A stretch of 64,000 bases of DNA from Coriolopsis trogii (lineage: Eukaryota; Basidiomycota; Agaricomycetes; Polyporales; Polyporaceae), in assembly GCA_020543525.1 (NCBI GenBank), contig JAHYIO010000037.1, positions 930,001 through 994,000 of the forward strand. The letters are read 5' to 3'. A program made the translations under genes and the position numbers. Each line of letters begins with the position of its first letter. The stretch's first letter is position 1. This document shows positions 20,293 through 33,091 of the stretch, piece after piece. Under the pieces are notes generated by a model that ran no database searches, had not been told where the DNA came from, and worked only from the letters and a program-made list of their open reading frames with translations.

Positions 20293-23200
20293 ATGGACGC
20301 CTCCGACTCTCCCCAGGCGGCCGCCATTCCTCTTCCTCCCTCCCCACCTCCTCACGATGTCCCTACGTCGAGCATTATGTCCCAACTTGCATTCAGGGAT
20401 CCGGTGGATGAGAATCAGGCTCGGTCAACAGACGGTGAGCGCGAACGGTCCCCTTCTCCTGCTGAACACGGCCAGTCTCCGCCTCCGCCCCCTCCCCACT
20501 TAGAGGCCGACAACACGTCTATTTCCCAAGCCCCCGCACCTGGTACCAATGAGACAGCGGAGCCACCGGACACCCAACCTGAGCAGGTTCTTGAAGTGCC
20601 GCCTAAGCCTTTTGGGAAGAATGTAGAGGCTGCCGAAAGCACACCTCCCCCTACACCTCCTGCTAAACCCGTACCTTCAACTCCCGTCTCACCCGCTGCT
20701 CGCCGACCGTCTGCGCTCCCGAACATACCCTCATCTCCTCGCGCCACAAACGGTCATGTCAGGCAGTCTTTCGACAGTAGACCTGCCACACCCAACGGTC
20801 GCACTCCCGCGCGACCGTCCTCAGACTCTCACAAACGCTCGCTGACACTATCCAAGGGCAACACCGTCTCGGTCGTTCTCATTTCGTCAGCGCTGGAGAC
20901 TATTGCTGCGTCGAAGGAGGCGAAACGCTCAGTACAGCTGCGTGACAGTGTGCAGCGCGCGCTGGAGATGGTCAAGTCCGGACAAGGCGGAGACAAGCCA
21001 AGAGAGATATTCGAACCACTCCGCTTGGCTTGCGAGACCCGCAACGAGAAGCTGATGATTGCGAGCTTGGATTGTATCTCAAAGCTCATCTCCTACTCCT
21101 TCTTTGTTGAGACATCTTCCGCCCATGCGCCCACGTCCCCGCCGCCTTCACCTGGTCCTAACTCTCGTAACTCCATGTCCGGCTCGCATACATCGCTTCC
21201 ACCTCCATCTCTCGTCGATCTCGTCGTCCATACCATCACCTCATGCCATACGGAGAGCACTCCGGAGACTGTCTCGCTTCAGATTGTGAAAGCCTTGCTT
21301 GCCCTCGTCTTATCGCCGACTGTTCTGGTCCATCAGTCTTCTCTGCTCAAGGCTGTTCGCACGGTCTATAATGTATTCTTGCTCAGCGTTGACCCGGTGA
21401 ACCAAATGGTCGCGCAGGGTGGTCTCACGCAGATGGTGAACCACGTCTTCGCACGCTGCAAGATTCCATCCTCCAGCTTTCCCCCATCAGAGTCGACTAC
21501 ATCCCTTTCAGCACACGCCGACAGTGCGAGGTCATCCAAAAGACCTTCAGTCGTCTCCTCTCCTCGGAACTCTTTGCCGTTGTCTACCTCGTCTACGAAC
21601 GGATCCGAGAGTTCGACCCTGGTGCAAGAGCCCTCAGAAGTCCCGTCCAGCGCAGCCTCCATTGCTCCGAGTGAGGCGAGTGTGGCAACGGAAGCTACCG
21701 AAACTACTTTAGACGAGGGTGCGCAGAATGGTCACGCGAACGGAACGACCAACGGCGTGCATCATGATTCGTAGGTCTGTCATCACAGTACATAATGAAT
21801 GTTATTAACCCTTGCAATTGTAGGCAACCCTCGGACTCGGCAGCTAGCGATCCACTGCATGATGAAGATGAGGAACACGCAGGACAGTCACTCAGACAGC
21901 TCAGTACAAACGACCTCTTCATCAAGGACGCATTCTTGGTTTTCAGAGCTCTTTGCAAACTGACTATGAAGCCTCTGAACAGTGAGAGGTATGGAATGAT
22001 CCAATGACCTCAAGCTCTCTCGCTCATTATCCCCTCAGCGAACGTGACATCAAGTCACATTCTATGCGTTCGAAGCTGCTCTCGCTACACCTGGTGTTGA
22101 TGATCCTGAACTCTCACATGCCCATCTTTGCGTCGCCTTCAGCTATTATCTATTCATCATCATCACACGAGGCGACTCCCTTCATCCAGGCGGCTAACCA
22201 GTATCTGTGCTTGTGTCTAAGTAGGAACGCTGTGAGCCCTGTTCCTCAAGTATTCGAGATCAGTGTGGAGATCTTCTGGAGAGTCATCTCCGGCCTGCGT
22301 ACCAAGCTGAAGGTATGAACGACGCCCACATGCGCAGTTACTACGAGTCTTGCTAACTTTGCTCGCAGAAAGAGATAGAAGTGCTCTTGCACGAAATCTT
22401 CATACCAATACTCGAGATGAAGACTTCTACGCTCAAACAGAAGGCGATGATCATTAGTATGCTACAGCGCCTGTTCCAAGACCCTCAGGCTCTCGTCGAG
22501 ATCTACTTGAACTATGATTGCGACAGCGAGGCAGCTGATAACATCTACGAGCAGTGAGTGCAGAAAATTGTCCGGTGGCTCAGGAAGCAGCTAACTGACC
22601 GGGGTGCCAGCCTAATGAACATCATCTCCAAGATCGGTACTTCTCCAGTATCACTTGCACCCCAGAAGCCCAATGATCCTAGCAGTCCTGCGCTTCAGCC
22701 CCAAACGAAGCATCATCAACAGTCAAATCACGTGCCACCCTCCTTCAGTACGGCCGCTTTGTCGGTACCTGGGAACGTGGATACGAACACAATTGGGAAT
22801 TCCGAGGCTCAGCTGCGCAGGCAGGGGCTAGAGTGTCTCGTCATCGTTCTGAAGTCGCTCGTTGCCTGGGGCACGACGAGCTCCTTCCTGCCTGAGCAAC
22901 AGACAGACCCGACGACTCGTTCGATGACCGAGGAGACTCGACGAGATACTATGACGCCCGAGCTCTCAACGGATCGACTGCTGTCTCCGAGCGGGTTGGA
23001 AACGTCGCGCGAAACATCGCGCGGACAGACTCCGGAGCTGGCCGATGACCCGACCAAGTTTGAGAGCGCGAAGCAGAAGAAGACGACCTTGCTGGAGGGT
23101 ATCAAGAAGTTCAATTCCAAGCCTAAGCGGGTTCGTCTGGAGAGGATCCGTCTTGTTCCGCGTAACTCATCTGGTGCATATAGGGTATCGAGTTCTTCCT

Positions 23201-26200
23201 CGAGACTGGGTTCATTCCGAGCAAAGAGCCAAAGGATATTGCGCGTTTCTTGCTCGAGACTGATGGCCTTAACAAAGCAGCGATCGGCGAGTACCTTGGC
23301 GAAGGGTATGATGCATGTTTTTGAATGGTAAGATGCCACTGACGTCGATTCACAGTGACGAGGAAAACATCGCGATCATGCACGCTTTCGTGGATTTGCT
23401 CGACCTCAGTAACATGCGCTTCGTCGACGCGCTGCGTGCATTTCTACAGTCCTTCCGTCTTCCTGGAGAAGCTCAGAAGATCGATCGTTTCATGCTGAAG
23501 TTTGCCGAGCGGTATATCGCTGGAAACAATGACACCAAGTTCGCGAACGCTGGTGCGTCATTTTTGCTCATATATGCGTTGTCGCTCATAGAATATCTGT
23601 AGACACCGCATACGTATTGGCGTACTCGGTCATCTTGTTGAACACGGATGCCCACAATCCGCAGATCAAGAACCGGATGACGAAGCAGGGGTTCCTTGCG
23701 AACAATCGTGGCATCAACGATGGGCAAGACCTCCCTGAGGACTTCCTCTCCGAGATCTACGATGAGATCGTGAACAACGAGATTCGCATGAAGGACGAGA
23801 TAGCGGTTCCCACCGTCGCTGCTCCTGGGCCCGGTATCGCCGGCGTACTTGCGAATGTCGGTCGAGACTTGCAAAAGGAGCAGTACATGGCACAGTCGAA
23901 CAACATGGCAAATAAGACTGAGGTACGTCACGCTTGGCCTTCGCTCATCGGCAACGTATTCACGCTATGTTTAGGCCCTGTTCCGGACGCTTATGCGGTC
24001 GACACGGAGAAGCGGCAAACCAGGAGAGCAATTCTTCAGCGCGTCGCACTTCCACCATGTGCGCCCTATGTTCGAAGTCGCCTGGATTCCCTTCTTGGCT
24101 GGTCTGTCAGGGCCGCTCCAAGACACGGACGATCTCGAGATTGTCGAGCTCTGCCTAGAGGGCTTCAAGGCCGCTATCCATATTGTCTGCTTCTTCGACT
24201 TGGAGCTCGAGCGGAATGCTTTCGTCAGTACCCTTGGGAAATTCACGTTCCTGAACAACCTCGGGGAGATGAAGACGAAGAACATGGAGGCGATCAAGAC
24301 GTTGCTGGACGTCGCTGTCACGGAGGGCAACCACCTCAAGGGATCGTGGCGAGAAGTGCTCACTTGTGTCAGCCAGTTGGAACACATGCAGCTCATCAGC
24401 AGTGGGGTAGATGTTCCCGATGCTGGTGCTGGACGGAAAGGGTAAGTCGTCTGTCAATTTGGAGATTTGTATGATGTAATGGACAACCCTCTAGTCGCGC
24501 TCGCAAGCCTCCTACGGAGGAGCTAGCTAACGAGAGTCGATCGACACACATCACGGTCGCGGCGGACATGGTATTCTCCTTGAGCCACTATCTGTCAGGA
24601 GTAAGACTTCCCATTGCTACCTTATACAACGCGGACTAACTGCCATCTGCAGACTGCGATCGTCGACTTTGTCAGAGCGCTATGCGACGTCTCATGGGAG
24701 GAGATCCAGTCGTCTGGCCTCTCCCAACACCCTCGCTTGTTCAGCTTGCAGAAGCTGGTCGAGATCTCGTACTACAACATGAACCGAATTCGTCTCGAGT
24801 GGTCCAACATGTGGGAGATACTGGGTGAACACTTTAACCAAGTGTGCTGCCACAAGAACCCGCACGTCGGCTTCTTCGCCCTCGACGCCCTGCGACAACT
24901 GGCTATGCGCTTCTTGGAAAAGGAGGAGCTGCCCCACTTCAAGTTCCAGAAGGACTTCTTGCGACCGTTCGAGTATACGATGATTCACAACTCTAACCCG
25001 GACGTTCGCGATATGGTTCTGCAATGCTTGCAACAGATGATACAGGCCCGCGTACATAATCTCCGGTCGGGCTGGAGGACCATGTTTGCAGTGTTCTCTG
25101 CCGCGTCCAAAGCCGCAACAGGTAGCTCTTCCTTTCCCTCCAAGTGGCCACAATTCCTAATGACGTTCTATCAGAACGTATTGCAAGCTCTGCCTTCGAG
25201 ATCGTCACCCGGTTGAACAAGGACCATTTCACATCCATCGTGCGACATGGCGCGTTCGCTGACCTGACCGTCTGCATCACCGACTTTTGTAAAGTCAGCA
25301 AGTACCAGAAGATCAGCCTGCTCGCCATCGCCATGCTCCGCGACATCATCCCCACGATGCTTGAGTCGCCCGACTGTGGGTTCAAGGACCCACACCATAC
25401 TGCGTCGGACGACCCGATGATCAGGTACTGGTTCCCTGTATTATTTGGATTCTACGATGTCATCATGAACGGCGAGGACCTCGAAGTGAGGAGACTGTAC
25501 GTACCTTCATGATATGTCTACTGGTGGTATGGCTAATAGTCGACACAGAGCGCTAGATTCCCTCTTCAGCACGCTGAAGACATACGGCTCAACATACACA
25601 GTCGACTTCTGGGATACTGTCTGCCAGGAACTTCTGTTCCCCATTTTCGCTGTTCTCAAGTCCAGTCAGGATCTGTCACGATTCAGTACGCAGGAGGACA
25701 TGAGCGTGTGGTTGTCGACCACCATGATACAAGCGCTGCGCAACCTCATCGACTTGTACACTTTCTACTTCGAGACTTTGGAGCGCTTCCTCGACGGTCT
25801 CCTTGACTTGCTCTGTGTGTGCATTTGCCAAGGTGTGTGGCGTCAACACTCACTGACTACCGAGTCTGCATCTCTAATGCTCCCCTCAGAGAATGATACA
25901 TTGGCTCGGATAGGGACGTCGTGCTTGCAGGAGCTCCTTGAGAAGAATGTCAAGAAGCTTAGCCCAGCCCGATGGGAGCGTGTCGCGACGACGTTCGTCA
26001 AGCTCTTCAGAACGACAACGCCGCATCAGTTGTTCGACGAAAGCCTTCGTATCGAGATCGATAGTAACTCGGTGGAACCTCAGGAGTCGACAGGTGAGGG
26101 GGTCTTCAATGATATACATTTCTCGCCTGACGGATCTTCGTGTAGACGCCAACGAGCAAGCGATGGTCCCAGCGCCACTGTCTCCGAACAGCGAAAATCC

Positions 26201-27021
26201 GAAGGCAGGCGCGCGAATATCGCTCAACGAGCGCCGTCGTATCTTCCGACAGATCATAGTGAAGTGTGTGCTACAGCTGCTGCTGATTGAGACGACGAAC
26301 GATCTGCTGCGCAACGACGAGGTGTATAACACGATTCCGCCTGAGCACCTGCTTCGCTTGATGGGCGTTCTGGACCACAGCTACCAGTTTGCACGCATGT
26401 TCAACGAAGATAAGGAGCTCAGGACAGGGCTTTGGAAAGTTGGTGAGTCGCGCGATCGTCCCTATCATGAGGGTCATGTCTGATGTCTGACGGACACCTG
26501 TCAGGCTTCATGAAGCATCTACCCAATCTCCTTAAGCAGGAGTCGAGCAGCGCATCTACATTGGTGCATGTTCTCCTTCGGATGTACTACGATCCTCGGC
26601 AGGAGCATCAGGCAGCGCGGCCACAAGTCGCTGATCGTCTCATGCCGTAAGTCATCCCTCTGCGTCCTCGGAAACTCTAACCGAACGTTACCCTGCCACA
26701 GATTGGGTCTTGGGGTCTTACAGGACTTCAACAAATTGCGTCTAGACACGCAGGCCAAAAATATCGCCGCGTGGACTCCAGTCGTTGCGGAGATCCTCCA
26801 AGGGTTCGTGCGCTTCGATGACAAAGCTGTACGTACCTCGTGTCTACCCGATGGTGCCCTCCTAACCAGGTTTGCTGTGACAGTTCACGAGGTATCTCCC
26901 GGCAGTATATCCGCTGGCCACCGAGCTCTTGTCAAGAGAGATGGCTCCAGAGATTCGCGAGGGCTTGCGGGAGTACTTCCTACGGGTGGGCTATATCCAG
27001 GGTATCATTGAGCGTCCATGA
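20293..27021 (+). CDS. SEC7: Sec7-family ARF guanine nucleotide exchange factor (SEC7/BIG type)
   Basis: Activates Arf1 at the trans-Golgi for vesicle formation. The start at 20293 lies in GCCATGG. Some 17 short introns were traced, and the product has roughly 1,900 residues. Order: a disordered Pro/Ser-rich N-terminus; DCB and HUS domains, with [20 protein letters not shown]; the Sec7 domain beginning [13 protein letters not shown] after an intron at about 23130; then HDS repeats to a C-terminus of [14 protein letters not shown]. The Sec7 domain carries the glutamate finger in [14 protein letters not shown] and the [14 protein letters not shown] loop. The open frame between 20260 and 20293 starts with TTG, not ATG. 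The gene appears intact. Confidence 0.95.
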
Positions 27022-27393
27022 TCTCGTAGATTCACATCCTATCTTATTACTCTGCACGGTTGTATAATGGCATCTTCGGGTATATTAATGCAATAGTCCA
27101 ATCAGGCTAATCTGCGCGCATACCGGAGTACAGTCGACCCCAGAACAATGGCCGATCGCGGTCACTGGCAAAGTGCACGTCGGCAATATGGTCAAGTCTC
27201 GATCTCCTCGTGCCCATGGATCGTCGTCAACTCAGTATGCACATAGAGTTCTAGCCACGTTGGTGGCGAATGCACTGCGGTAGTGTCTGGCGCCCAGCCT
27301 ACATCGTAGAGTTCTTCCACTGTACGACGTCAAGGTGTGTCTAGCTCGCCTCCCTGATCTTTTGAAGTCGCCTTCTGAGGTTTCTGTTGAAGA
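27022..27393. other. Intergenic region upstream of the first RBR gene
   Basis: Holds the 3' flank of SEC7 and the promoter of the first protease-like/RBR gene. No gene or repeat is seen. Confidence 0.4.
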
Positions 27394-29821
27394 ATGACCA
27401 GGATTTCGCAACCTATCGAAGGTCAGCTACTCTTCTCATGACATTCTGCTGCACCATCGGTACAGCGCCACCGTCTGTTAGTTGAGTTGATCAACTCGCT
27501 GACGCCTTGTATAGAGGGCGTCGATGCAGAGGACACAAATGACTACACCGCGGATACTAGAAGAGTCGTTTCTGGAGCGGTGTCAGAATACGTTGTCAGC
27601 TTCCCTGGACGAAGCCAGTACAGTCAGGCGGGTGGCGGGGTCTCTGCATGTGGCATCGCCGCCTTGAACTGTGCGAGAATCGTCTTGGGATTGCATGCTG
27701 CGGGGTTAGGCAGTGAGCAACTGGTGCGGGAGCTCATGAGCCGTCGTTTACTCGAGGTGAGCAGGCCAGGTCAATGGATCTGACTCCAACCACATGTTGA
27801 CCCTGAGGATTGTTACTGCAGGACATCTTGACACCTTGTCTTCGTTGGTCGAGTTCTGCACACTTGGCCGTTGACGAGATCCATAAGGCTCCTATATTCA
27901 GGAAGTCGTTGAAAATCATACATATGGACTACGGCAGGCCAACCTTTGACTATTTTCAGAAGCTCATGTCGTGAGCAGCCTCTGATCAATTCTCCCAGAG
28001 TTTGCGCAGCACTTACGTTGATAACAATATACAGGACAGCAGCGGAGTTGTCCAAGAAGCGTTCGACCTCCTCCTGCGTCATCATCACTCGACCTCCGGA
28101 GATCATCGCTTGCTTCTGTATCACCCATACCGACTCTGCAAACATCTACATCATCTTCGACTCACACCCACGGCCTGAAAAGCATCCCAATGGCGCCGCG
28201 TTCATATTCAAGAACTCCATCGATCTAGTGGCAGAGTACCTGACCGACCTCCTTCGCTACGACGAGCGCCTTCTCTCCGACAGCACTATCCAATGGCAGG
28301 CGCAGCTCCTCGCGCACGCGTCAGGCGAGATATTCGTCGCTCGCGACGGCCTCCGAACGAGCGAGCAGTTGGCGGAGATCGCGCTGGACGCAAGCTTACA
28401 GATTCTCAGTCTTCAGGCGCGTGTTCACGAGTTGGAGTCAACGAACGAGAGTCTAGAACGGGAGAACACTCGCCTGGGCGATGAAAATTTGGCGCTCGAA
28501 GAGAGGCTGTATGTGAAGGAGGATGAGTTTGAAAGGCTGAAGAGGACGCACCAGAAGTGCCGGCAGGAGAAATCGAACTCCAGCTCTGCGAACGACAGAA
28601 AGGTGTCTCCGTCGTCTAGCGCCTCACCCCAGTCCTCAGATGCAAGAACTGGTAGCTCGAAGGGCCGTTCGACTGGTCCTGCCTCCACCCATGCCAGGAG
28701 TTTGACTTGGCAACTTTTCAGCGGGTATGGGAAGGTTCTCGTCGAACCTGGATTTATAGATCCTCTCGCCGCGCAGCTACAGCGGGAGTTCGATGAGGAG
28801 GACAAGCAGCTTGTACAGCAACAGCGCTACCTCGCAGCGACCCAGCCCAAGTTCTTCGAATGCGGAGTATGCGGAGAACGCTTCCAAGAGGATTGGGTTG
28901 CCTGCGTCACACCGTGCGGACATGCATATTGCCGGCCTTGCCTGCAAGGATGGGCCGTCTCCAAGATCGAGGAGCACAGATATCCGGTCCTTTGTCCCAT
29001 CTGTATGGCGGATAGAAACGAGTCTAAACCCGGAGGTGAGTTGATCCCTCTGGATATATTGAAAACTACTCACTGTAACACAGAATTAGATGATTCGCTG
29101 ATCCAACAGCTCGGCCTAACCGAGAAACAATATGACATCTACAGCGAGATGCAACTATCCCTTTTCTCCACCCTCATACATTGTCGAAAGTAAGCGGAAC
29201 GTTCAGACTGCGGCTCCGGCAATAGACGAAGCATTGATCATCCTGCAAATCGCAGATGCCTCGAGGGCATGTTTGTCGACAAAGCCGAATATCAAGAAGC
29301 CCGCGAGGTCGTTTGTCCCTTGCCCGGATGCAACTACGCATGGTGCAAGATGTGCTCCCAAGAAATCGACATCGGAGGTCCGAAGCACTCATGCGATGGG
29401 TCATCCGAACTCAATCACCTCATGCGTCAGCGCGGGTGGAAACACTGTCCTGGTACGTCGTTTGTCACTGAAGTGCTCAACCTTCTCTTCATGAATGTGC
29501 CGCGCTCACCTCGGACCCTTTCTGCAGGATGCCAGACCCCAGCGGAGAAGATGAGTGGGTGCAACCACATGACGGTAAGTGCGATCGTGTTACCGAATTC
29601 TGATGCGTGAACGCTCATGGTGGGACGGCTCGTAGTGCATGTCGCCTGGATGCAATGCGTACGTCGAATCTTGGTCTTGCTTGCCGATCCTCCAACTAAC
29701 CTACATTTCTGACCCTAGGCATTTTTGTTATGTCTGTGGGGAGCTCATTGTGCAGTCCGTCCTGCGACAGGAGATACAGTCAGCCGTGACACGCCATTAC
29801 GCCCGGTGCACACTGTTCTGA
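27394..29821 (+). CDS. RBR ubiquitin ligase with N-terminal cysteine-protease-like domain (copy A)
   Basis: Nine exons (27394-27421, 27515-27756, 27822-27970, 28035-29035, 29084-29189, 29256-29452, 29528-29574, 29636-29658, 29719-29821) sum to 631 residues. The N-terminal 200 residues show a Gln/Cys box (SQYSQAGGGVSACGIAALN) and, farther on, IIFDSHPRPEKHPNGAAFIF, whose D-x-H could complete a Cys-His-Asp site. A coiled coil follows at about 260-320. RING1 is CGVCGERF to CPICMAD. The IBR follows, ending CKMCSQEIDIGGPKHSC. RING2 is HCPGCQTPAEKMSGCNHMTC, with the Cys that would form the thioester with ubiquitin (SGCNHM) intact. An E3 role follows from the RBR module. The protease-like role is inference. 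Confidence 0.85.
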
Positions 29822-30669
29822 AGCTAGTTCCTCTTTGCTTGTCAATATTATCTGATTCCTGAATCGAAGTCGCTTCTGAAGGGTCCGACGAGGTAATAAG
29901 TCAATCGTAGAGTCACGTCATGATTGGCAGAGAGTCAGAACGGTTGGCGATAACCGGAACAACCCTGCTCCTGACGGCGTGAGTAGCGCTCGGTCTGAAA
30001 AGCCCACACGCACCATGTACTGAGAATTGGATCTTACTGCGTGGTAATCTGTTTCAAACTGTTGCGAGAGACTGCCACCACTGACTCCAGCTCTGAGCTG
30101 AGTGGCAAGGTGGCACCGCGAGAACGAAAACAAACGCCGAAACGCAGTCACGTGTGCTCTGCACAGCCAATGATGTTGCAGACTCAACTCAAACACTGAA
30201 ACGGCTATGAACGATCGCCATTATACATCTTGACAACAAGGTGCGTCACGGCGCAAATGTAATTTTTCAAGCCGTAAAACCCATAGGGGCCGATACTGCA
30301 CGGGACCAAGGGACAAGGGGCTAGTCACCACATTGAAGGCTTCGGCCGCCGCTATGCGTGCATGCATGGCAAGCTCCCATACGCCCGTCCATACAAACCA
30401 GTTCTGACATGAATGGGCTAATGTACATGACTTGCCTCGAAGTACGCGGCGGTGCCACTGCCACAGTATATCAAGTTACCAATCCTGGCTTCCTCGCACT
30501 TTATGGCGCCCGAATACACCACGATGCCTCTGTATGGCAAGAGTCCGCGATATACCGCATATAAGACGGGAGTTGGAGGTATGTCACAGCCATTCTCCAT
30601 CAGGCCCCTCCCACCCACTACTGATCGCGCCGTCCACCCGCAGTCTGTTCCTCGCTATCCCTCAGAAAC
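29822..30669. other. Intergenic region between the two RBR copies
   Basis: No gene was found. TATAAG at 30560-30565 lies 105 bp before the ATG at 30670. A longer N-terminus starting at 30503, spliced over an intron ending in CCCGCAG, would stay in frame and cannot be excluded. Confidence 0.4.
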
Positions 30670-32538
30670 ATGCGCATGCGGCGTACCCACCCCGCCCTCG
30701 GTCCTACGTCTGCAGACCCGGATGAGTACCTCGTCTACTATCCAGGCCTGAGTCAGTATGGCTCGGGCGTTGACCGGCGACATCCATCCGGAGCAGGCGC
30801 GACCGCTTGCGGGCTTGCTGCAATGAACTGTGCCAAGATCGTATTGGCACTTCACGCGATGGGTCTTGGACACCATGAGTTCATTGAGGAGCTCACGCAG
30901 CGCGCTCTCTTTGAGGTATGTAATCGAGGGTGTTCAATCACTGCTACAGACCTGACGCCACAGTCTTTGGTAGGAGATTCTTCGACCATGCGCGTACTGG
31001 ACTGAACGCAGCCTACTCGAGGTGCATGACATCCACGAACTTCCGATGTTCCGGAGGTCTCTGAACCTCGTAGATGTTTGGGGAGGAGAGTCGGGGTATC
31101 CCTTTTACAGTCGTCTGCTTGCGTATGTGGTTCCGCCTGTCTGGTGTACCACAATGTCTAACTAGCTCGTAGCTTCATGGCGGACTGCTCAGGCGCCCAC
31201 ACCGTGTCGACCTGTGCTATCATCACCCATACCCCGGAGATCGTAGCCGTTTTCTGCATTGCAGGACCAGAGCAATGCTTTGTGATCTTTGATTCGCACC
31301 CGAGGATCAACCATGCCGGTGCTGCCATGATTCTCAAGACGTCCTTGCGGGCGACTGCAGAGTACCTGACTCGCCTCTTCCAATACGACAGCAGCATCCT
31401 CCAGCACTTGAGCCCTCTGGATGCTGAGCGTATTAGGCACGCCTCGGCAGACATCTTCGTGCTTTCGGACGGAGCCCGCGCCGAAGAAGGATGGCAAGAC
31501 GCCACAATAGAGGCCAACATAGAGGTCATGAAGATGCAGGTCCGCATGCGAGAACGGGATCACATCAATCGCGACCAGGCTAGAGGGCCCTTCCGCGACG
31601 CGCCTACCAAACAGAACACAACGTCCAAATTCCCGCGCGTTTTCAGGAATGGTCCTGAAGGCCGCACCAATGGGTCCCACCGGCTCTCTGCCTATTCCAC
31701 GGCAGTGAATGCTGAGCCTGACCCTCTGGCGGTGGCACTACAGCATGATTACGACCAGGAGGCCAGGCGGCTCACTTTACAGCCCCACCGCAGACAACCC
31801 GCCGCCCGCCAGCGGTTCGAGGAGCCAATGTTCACCGAATGCGGGCTGTGCTCCGATATCCTTGGGGAGCAGAACACCTTCTGGGTACAGCCCTGCGGCC
31901 ATTCGTTCTGCGAGCCCTGCTTGCAGGCGTACGTCGCGTCTGAAATATGGGAAGACCGCCACCCTATCATATGCCCCGCCTGCGCCGGGGAGCGACGCAG
32001 GAGCGATCATAGTGGTACGAGAGTGCCTTCCTCATGCGTATACTGGATGCTGACCGCCTGGGGCCTTACTCTGTAGTCATTGACGACGCTACGGTGAGAC
32101 GACTGGGCTTGGCGAGTAAGCAATACGAGTCCTCCATGAATTATATGCGGCAGCGGGAGCAAAGAATCGGGAACGGCAACGCACAGTCACAGGCGAACGG
32201 CATGCGGTATCCCGCACCGTATATGCTGACCGTTCGGTGCCCCGAGTGAGCACTACAGCTCCACCTCAAGGCTTCCCATTCGCTGACAATGCGTGCGCAC
32301 GCACAGGTGTGCCTCCGAGGACTGCATGGACGCCGCGCAATTACTCGCGGCGCGCGATTTTGTCTGCTCCAACCCATGGTGCGGATACAGATGGTGCAGG
32401 GAGTGCTCACAGCCCGTCCACGCTGGTGGCCACCGCGGCGGCTGTAGCGGCTCCCTGCTCTTTGCGAGTGTCTCCGACTCAGGAGGACGCAACAGGGATC
32501 ATCGCGACGCGGGGAGAAGCCCCGCCCGTTGGCCATAG
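30670..32538 (+). CDS. Protease-like/RING-IBR protein without RING2 (copy B)
   Basis: Paralogue of the gene just upstream. Five exons (30670-30915, 30974-31122, 31173-32014, 32077-32245, 32307-32538) sum to 545 residues without frameshift. The N-terminal domain keeps ATACGLAAMNCAKIVL and VIFDSHPRINHAGAA. RING1 is CGLCSDIL to CPAC, and an IBR ends in CGYRWCRECSQPVHAGGHRGGC. The protein then runs 30 residues of unrelated Ser/Arg-rich sequence to a stop; RING2 and its catalytic Cys are absent. The start is uncertain (30670 or 30503). It could be a functional protease-like or regulatory paralogue, or a gene losing its ligase half. Confidence 0.72.
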
Positions 32539-33091
32539 GTTGCCCGCGAGCACTTGTTTAACGGGCGTACCATGATTACTGAGGAAGTGTAGATGCCTCT
32601 CCGGTCAGTTTTCCAAACCTGGCGTCGTGCATAGTGTGCACGAAGATTTGTGGATGCCTGAGACCATCATGCATAGCAGAAGTTGTTTTGTTTTGATCTT
32701 GACACTGTACTTTTAGTGACTGATCGTTTCCACCGATGTTTTTGCTGTGGCCGTGCATGCCAAGCTGGGCAATATATTTCAGGACAGGATCTCTCAAGTT
32801 GATTTGAATTGTTCGTCTACTGGAAGGTTGGTTGCGTACAATCAGAGACATTCAATGGGAGATGGGCCATGGCGGGTCTCGAATGCCAGACAAATTTTCG
32901 TCGATGGTCCATGAGTTCGAACGTGGCGCGCAGTAGCAGGATACATTGACAGAATGCTACAGCATAGAGACACAGCTGGTGTTACAGGTGAAACGTGGTC
33001 GTTACAGTTGCAGCGCGAGCGCAGGGTGTGTTTCTTCTACATGTTCGTGACACGTCGGTACTTTCAACGGTTAGTAATCCGCACCAACGCT
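32539..33091. other. Convergent intergenic region
   Basis: 3' flanks of copy B and of SUP35. No RING2-like coding sequence was recognised in any frame here, so the lost part of copy B is not simply displaced. Confidence 0.5.

Noticed and set aside
31160..31690. Antisense frames of 129-163 codons over copy B of the RBR pair
   Set aside because: They run against the well-supported sense exon carrying the D-x-H box and have no recognisable domain.
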